Source: Microbacterium sp. RU33B
GTDB taxonomy: Bacteria; Actinomycetota; Actinomycetes; Actinomycetales; Microbacteriaceae
DNA length: 64,000 nt
Assembly (NCBI RefSeq): GCF_900155915.1
Contig: NZ_FTPO01000002.1
Coordinates: 1-64,000, forward strand
Direction of reading: 5' to 3'
Shown piece after piece: positions 60,574 through 64,000 of this stretch (its first letter is position 1; every line of letters starts with the position of its first letter). The position numbers and the translations under genes are program-made. The notes below the pieces were generated by a model that was given only the letters and a program-made list of their open reading frames with translations, did no database searches and was not told where the DNA came from.

Positions 60574-61314
60574 TCAGCGACCGCCGAGGATCTCCTCGAG
60601 CCGCTCGATCGGGTCGTACCATCCGGCATCCAGCACCCAGGTCTGCACCTGCTTGTCGAACCCCGTGATCACTCCGATGCCGACGAGCACGAAGATCACG
60701 CCGATCGTCTTGCGGAACCATCCCCGCGGATCGGCGAGCCAGCCCAGTCGGCGCACCAGCGTGCGACCGAGCAGGGCGATGAGCAGCAGCATCCCCGCGA
60801 GCCCGACGGCATAGGCGATGATCGCGAGCAGGCCTTCGACGAACGACACGGGCAGCACGGCCGCGACGATCAGGGCGTAGGTCGGACTGCAGCTGGAGAA
60901 GACGGGCCCCAGGGCGGCGCCGGTCAGGATGTCGCCGCTCACGCTCTGCCGGGCGACCGAGCGGTCGAGGAGCGCTCCGCTGCGGGACTGGAGGCGCAGG
61001 GCCGTGGACACGCGATCCCACAGCGCCGGGAAGATCAGATCGACACCGAGCATGACCAGGATGCCGCCCGAGACGATCTGCCACACCTGCGGCGGGATGC
61101 CCAGCAGCGCGGTGGTCGCCTTCAGCAGCAGCGTGAACACCACGACGCTCACGGCCAGGGAGCCGGCGATGACGAACGGCCGCCACCTCGCCCGCCGTTC
61201 GTCGCCGGTGCGGACGGCCGATCCGCCGACGATGACCGGCAGGAGCGGCAGCACGCACGGGGCGGCGACGGTCAGGATGCCGGCGGCCAGCGCGAGCCCG
61301 AGCATCGCGATCAT
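60574..61314 (-). CDS. CcdA / DsbD-type thiol-disulfide electron transporter
   Basis: 246 residues, six membrane segments. The redox Cys pair is in VAAPCVLPLLPVIVGG and VFSSCSPTYALIV. It carries reducing power from cytoplasmic thioredoxin across the membrane to outside thiol proteins, most likely the thioredoxin-like lipoprotein encoded 10 bases upstream. Convergent with the histidine kinase gene. Confidence 0.9.
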   Translation of the reverse strand: MIAMLGLALAAGILTVAAPCVLPLLPVIVGGSAVRTGDERRARWRPFVIAGSLAVSVVVFTLLLKATTALLGIPPQVWQIVSGGILVMLGVDLIFPALWDRVSTALRLQSRSGALLDRSVARQSVSGDILTGAALGPVFSSCSPTYALIVAAVLPVSFVEGLLAIIAYAVGLAGMLLLIALLGRTLVRRLGWLADPRGWFRKTIGVIFVLVGIGVITGFDKQVQTWVLDAGWYDPIERLEEILGGR

Positions 61315-61324
61315 GAGGGGCCCG

Positions 61325-61828
61325 CTACGGCTGCGCCGCGACCAGGGCCGCGATCGACGGGTCGTCGTAGAGCACGCGGGACGAGATCGCGGTGCCGTCG
61401 TCGTCGACGAAGACCACGGTCGTCTGCAGCGTCACACCGTACTGCCGGCGCAGATCGGTGCGGGAGTCGTAGTCGACCTTGAACACCGTCAGACCCTCGG
61501 GAGCACCAGCGGCCCGCAGCTCTTCGTCGAGCTGCCGGCAGTTCGGGCACCAGGTGGCGTGGAAGAACAGCACCTTCGGCCCTGCGGTGCGGGCGATGAT
61601 GCCGTCCTCGTAGTCGAGGTACGCGCCCGCGGCCATCGGCTCGGGCTCGGCCGGGACCGGGGTCTCGGACTCCGCCGGGGCGGTCTCGGCGGGTTCCGCC
61701 GTGGCGCTCGGCGTCGGCGTCGACATCGCGTCCGGGGTGGCGGTCGTGCCCGTCGCCGCGCTCGCGCATCCGCCCAGCAGGAGGGCCGCCGCGACGGCCG
61801 CCGTGGCCCCGATCAGTCGCCTGTGCAT
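61325..61828 (-). CDS. Thioredoxin-like lipoprotein
   Basis: 167 residues. Signal peptide with lipobox LGGC (Cys21), a Thr/Pro/Glu-rich linker, then a thioredoxin fold with the active site HATWCPNCRQL, VFKVDYDS and the TTVVFVDDDG strand with the cis-Pro region replaced by TVV. It probably receives electrons from CcdA to reduce exported disulfides. ATG 61828 has GAGGA upstream; a longer start at 61870 would add basic residues before the signal peptide. Confidence 0.87.
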   Translation of the reverse strand: MHRRLIGATAAVAAALLLGGCASAATGTTATPDAMSTPTPSATAEPAETAPAESETPVPAEPEPMAAGAYLDYEDGIIARTAGPKVLFFHATWCPNCRQLDEELRAAGAPEGLTVFKVDYDSRTDLRRQYGVTLQTTVVFVDDDGTAISSRVLYDDPSIAALVAAQP

Positions 61829-62017
61829 GGCATCCGTCCTCTTCCGCAGCCGGTGGCGGCTGCTGGTCATCACGGTACTGACGACGGCTCGGGCGCAGGC
61901 CCCGCAATGATTACCGTCTGCGAACGACGGGTCTGTGCCACGCTCTTCCCCTGTTCGAGCGCGCACGCCACACTGGTGCCGTGCCGCAGCGAGCGGCCAG
62001 GACCTGAAGGGGAGCAT

Positions 62018-62239
62018 ATGGGCATCGAAGACATCGTGAACCAGGGGAAAGAGTTCCTGGAGCAGAACAAGGAGAAGATCAGCGAGGCACTCAAGTCGGA
62101 CCAGGCGGAGGATGTGAGCGACAACGTGCTCGACGCGGCCGCCGACTTCGTCAAGAAGGTCGCGCCCGACTCCATCGACGAGCACGTGGACAACGTGCGC
62201 AACGCCGCCGACGACGCGATCGGCAGCAACAACAAGTAG
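62018..62239 (+). CDS. Small acidic helical protein (Rv0909/MT0933 antitoxin-like)
   Basis: 73 residues, charged and helical: MGIEDIVNQGKEFLEQNKEKIS, then DVSDNVLDAAADFVKKVAP. It resembles the Rv0909-type small proteins annotated as antitoxins (from memory), but no toxin gene is adjacent, so that role is doubtful; CsbD-like stress proteins look similar. GAAGGGGAG precedes the ATG and a strong hairpin follows the stop, so it is a monocistronic unit. The 189-base region before it holds only its promoter and the thioredoxin leader. Confidence 0.7.
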   Translation: MGIEDIVNQGKEFLEQNKEKISEALKSDQAEDVSDNVLDAAADFVKKVAPDSIDEHVDNVRNAADDAIGSNNK

Positions 62240-62247
62240 TGAGACGG

Positions 62248-62283
62248 TCGGCCGTGCGCTCCGAGGACGGAGCGCACGGCCGA
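62248..62283. terminator. Strong bidirectional hairpin terminator
   Basis: A perfect 15-bp stem, TCGGCCGTGCGCTCC (62248-62262) with GGAGCGCACGGCCGA (62269-62283), and a six-base loop. It lies between the convergent ends of the small acidic protein and the AraC gene. There is no T-run. Confidence 0.8.
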
Positions 62284-62294
62284 TCTGCGCGCAC

Positions 62295-63215
62295 TCAGGG
62301 GCGCAGGCGATCGGTGGCGTACCGACTCGGCGGCACCGAGAACGCCGCGCGGAAGACGCGCGAGAAGTACAGCGGGTCGGAGAACCCCGTGCGCCGTGCC
62401 ACCTCCCCCACCGACAGGCTCGTCGTGCGCAGCAGCAGCGCGGCCTCGTCGAGCTGGCGCCGACGGGCCCAGGCGAGCACAGATGTGCCGGTGTAGCGCG
62501 CGAACAGCCGTTCGGCGGTCGTGACGCTGCACCCGCCGATCGCGGCGATCTCCGCCACATCGGGTGCGCGGTCGAGGTGCTCGACGATGTGGTCGATCAT
62601 CGCCCGGAGCGCGACGGGCTGGAGGGGCGCGGGTTCGGCCGCCGCCGCCGCGTCCGCGTCGGCGAGGAGAACCCCGAGGGCGCGCAGGGATTCCTCCGAC
62701 GGCGCGCCCTCGAGGAAGCGCTCGACCCCGTACGACGCGAGCGAGATGATCCGCTGACCGGCGATCGAGGCGGCGGGCAGGAGCCGGGGCTCCTCCTCCG
62801 CCGCTCCCGTGCGCCACGGCGCGTCGAGCAGCGGATCGCCCGCTCGATGCGGAACGTGGGGCGCCACCGGGTGGTCGTGGCGGTGTCGCGGGACGACGTG
62901 CGCCGTGCCGACGTGGAAGGGCGTGCGCACGTCGGCGGCGTACGCGACGTCGTGCTGCCACGGGAGCCGGAGGATCGATCCCGCGTCGAGGCGGAACTCG
63001 CTCCCCCGCGAGCGCACGAGACCGCGGCCCTGCAGCACCCACAGGAAGCAGACGCTCATCACGCGGGCATGGGAGACGCTCTCCCCGGCACGGAACCGGT
63101 ACCAGTTCGCGCCGATGAGCGCGGCGGATCCTCCATCAGGGTCGTCGGTCCGACCAGCCGGGCACGCGTCCACGAACATCAAGCTACCGCCGACCTGATC
63201 GAAATATCCATACAT
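62295..63215 (-). CDS. AraC-family transcriptional regulator
   Basis: 306 residues. An N-terminal cupin-like sensing domain (residues 30-115, with FHVGTAHVVPRHRHDH) and a C-terminal pair of HTH motifs: DVAEIAAIGGCSVTTAERLFARYTG and LSVGEVARRTGFSDPLYFSRVFRAAFSVPPSRY (ends of the AraC signature, residues 270-302). GAGGTGA precedes ATG 63215. It diverges from the ferredoxin/reductase genes, which it probably controls. Confidence 0.92.
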   Translation of the reverse strand: MYGYFDQVGGSLMFVDACPAGRTDDPDGGSAALIGANWYRFRAGESVSHARVMSVCFLWVLQGRGLVRSRGSEFRLDAGSILRLPWQHDVAYAADVRTPFHVGTAHVVPRHRHDHPVAPHVPHRAGDPLLDAPWRTGAAEEEPRLLPAASIAGQRIISLASYGVERFLEGAPSEESLRALGVLLADADAAAAAEPAPLQPVALRAMIDHIVEHLDRAPDVAEIAAIGGCSVTTAERLFARYTGTSVLAWARRRQLDEAALLLRTTSLSVGEVARRTGFSDPLYFSRVFRAAFSVPPSRYATDRLRP

Positions 63216-63286
63216 CGCTCACCTCGCGCATGGCGCCCCACCCTCGCCGCGCCGTACCGTCGGACAACGGCTGCGAAGGAGCTCCC

Positions 63287-63478
63287 ATGAACATCACCGT
63301 CGACCGCGATGCCTGCGTCGGAGCGGGTCAGTGCGCCCTCATCGCCGGAGAGCTCTTCGATCAGGATGACGACGGTCTCGTCGAGCTCCTGGAGCCCGAG
63401 CCGGATGCCTCGCAGGAGCCGCTCGCCCGCCGCGCCGCGGGCCTCTGCCCGGCGCGCGCGATCACGGTGAGTGCGTGA
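63287..63478 (+). CDS. [3Fe-4S] ferredoxin of cytochrome P450 type
   Basis: 63 residues. Three cluster Cys only: Cys10 and Cys16 (CVGAGQC) and Cys54 (LCPARAI); the fourth ligand position of a 4Fe-4S site is Ala13/Gly14, so it is a 3Fe-4S protein. Such ferredoxins feed electrons to actinobacterial P450s. GAAGGAG precedes the ATG. Overlaps the reductase gene (GTGA). Confidence 0.93.
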   Translation: MNITVDRDACVGAGQCALIAGELFDQDDDGLVELLEPEPDASQEPLARRAAGLCPARAITVSA

Positions 63479-64000
63479 CCGCCACCCGGTCGGATGTCCT
63501 CGTCGTCGGCGCCTCCATCGCCGGACTCGCCACGGCCGAGGCGCTGCGCGAACGAGCGCCCGCGCTCTCGATCACGGTGATCGGAGACGAGACGCACGTG
63601 CCGTACCGGCGACCCGCCCTGTCGAAGCAGGTGCTGACAGGCCGGTGGAGCGCGGATGCCGCGGCGCTCACGTCGCGGGCGGCACTGGAGCAGCGGGGCA
63701 TCCGGCTGATCACCGGAGCACGGGCGTCCGCCTTCGACGCCCGCTCCCGCACGGTCGTCGCGGGCGGCGACGAGCACCGCGCCGACCGCGTCGTGATCGC
63801 CACCGGCGCCGCGCCGCGACGACCGGACGGCCTCCCCGCGGCCCGCACCTTCCGCACGCTCGATGATGCGCTCGGGCTGCGCTCCGCCGTCCGCGAGGGA
63901 TCACAGGTCGCCGTGGTCGGCGGGGGCGTGCTCGCCGCCGAGCTCGCGGTGGCGTGCCGCGGGCGCGGAGCGCGCGTCGCGCTGGTGACCCGCAGCGGGC
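63475..64000 (+). CDS. NAD(P)H:ferredoxin reductase, FAD-dependent (cut by window edge)
   Basis: The first 175 residues are present. GTG 63475 overlaps the ferredoxin stop. FAD motif LVVGASIAGLATAEAL, YRRPALSKQVLTG (typical of putidaredoxin-reductase-type proteins), VIATGAAPRRP and the start of the NAD domain QVAVVGGGVLAAELAV are seen. It should reduce the adjacent 3Fe-4S ferredoxin. A P450 or oxygenase may lie beyond the right edge. Confidence 0.92.
   Translation, partial: MTATRSDVLVVGASIAGLATAEALRERAPALSITVIGDETHVPYRRPALSKQVLTGRWSADAAALTSRAALEQRGIRLITGARASAFDARSRTVVAGGDEHRADRVVIATGAAPRRPDGLPAARTFRTLDDALGLRSAVREGSQVAVVGGGVLAAELAVACRGRGARVALVTRSG

Noticed and set aside
62018..62239. Toxin-antitoxin module
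   Set aside because: The small protein resembles Rv0909-type antitoxins, but no toxin-like gene is adjacent on either side.
1..64000. Mobile element, prophage, CRISPR array, tRNA or biosynthetic cluster
   Set aside because: No transposase, integrase, regularly spaced repeats, tRNA cloverleaf with attachment site, or large synthase genes were seen. Most of the window is ordinary catabolic and housekeeping content.

Overview
The window is about 64 kb of high-GC actinobacterial chromosome. Tightly packed genes, frequent ATGA/GTGA start-stop overlaps, many GTG starts, a strong bias to G/C in third codon positions and a CTTCGAC...CTCAGGG-type intergenic repeat all suggest the family Microbacteriaceae, probably Microbacterium or a close relative. 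That assignment is by pattern recognition, not by a marker gene. No rRNA, tRNA, CRISPR array, transposase or prophage was recognised, and no gene-free stretch exceeds 300 bases.

Left third (1-20.2 kb), carbohydrate use: an edge-truncated lipase-like gene and a coiled-coil protein follow xylBA (xylulokinase, xylose isomerase), which diverge from a LacI-type regulator. Next is a substrate-binding protein, two ABC permeases and a GH3 glycosidase in the order of the bxlEFGA xylobiose operon of Streptomyces, divergent from a ROK-family regulator. A small ThuA/Gfo-Idh-MocA sugar operon diverges from another LacI regulator, which is coupled to a class III aminotransferase and a MarC membrane protein. 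A secreted polysaccharide deacetylase, a small zinc-ribbon protein and a ThDP-dependent enzyme close the region.

Aromatic acid region (20.2-30 kb): an FAD-dependent aromatic monooxygenase and an MHS-type transporter diverge from a homoprotocatechuate meta-cleavage operon (FAHD-RraA fusion, GntR regulator, HpaE, HpaD, HpaH, HpaI). Together they could import a hydroxy-aromatic acid, add a hydroxyl, cleave the ring and deliver pyruvate plus succinic semialdehyde. A DinB2-type Y-family polymerase with an isoleucine at the steric-gate position lies directly downstream.

Middle (31-45.7 kb): pdxS-pdxT (vitamin B6 synthesis), an M20 peptidase, a DUF222/HNH protein with a LexA-type box between its -35 and -10 elements, a 1,795-residue secreted GH59 galactosidase divergent from a DeoR-HTH/LacI-sensor chimera, a DUF998 membrane protein, and a PadR-DUF1048-ABC export operon.

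Phenylacetate region (45.7-56.3 kb): a nearly complete phenylacetyl-CoA pathway in two minus-strand operons (paaABCDE-paaG and paaJ-paaF-paaH-paaZ), with a TetR regulator and the thioesterase paaI on the plus strand. Two sites sharing a TCGTTCAGnAA core lie at the two divergent promoters. No paaK ligase is present. Right end (56.3-64 kb): a stand-alone SH3-like protein, a zinc-ribbon SDR, a Nudix hydrolase, a two-component system, CcdA plus a thioredoxin-like lipoprotein, a small acidic protein, and an AraC regulator divergent from a 3Fe-4S ferredoxin and a ferredoxin reductase cut by the window edge.
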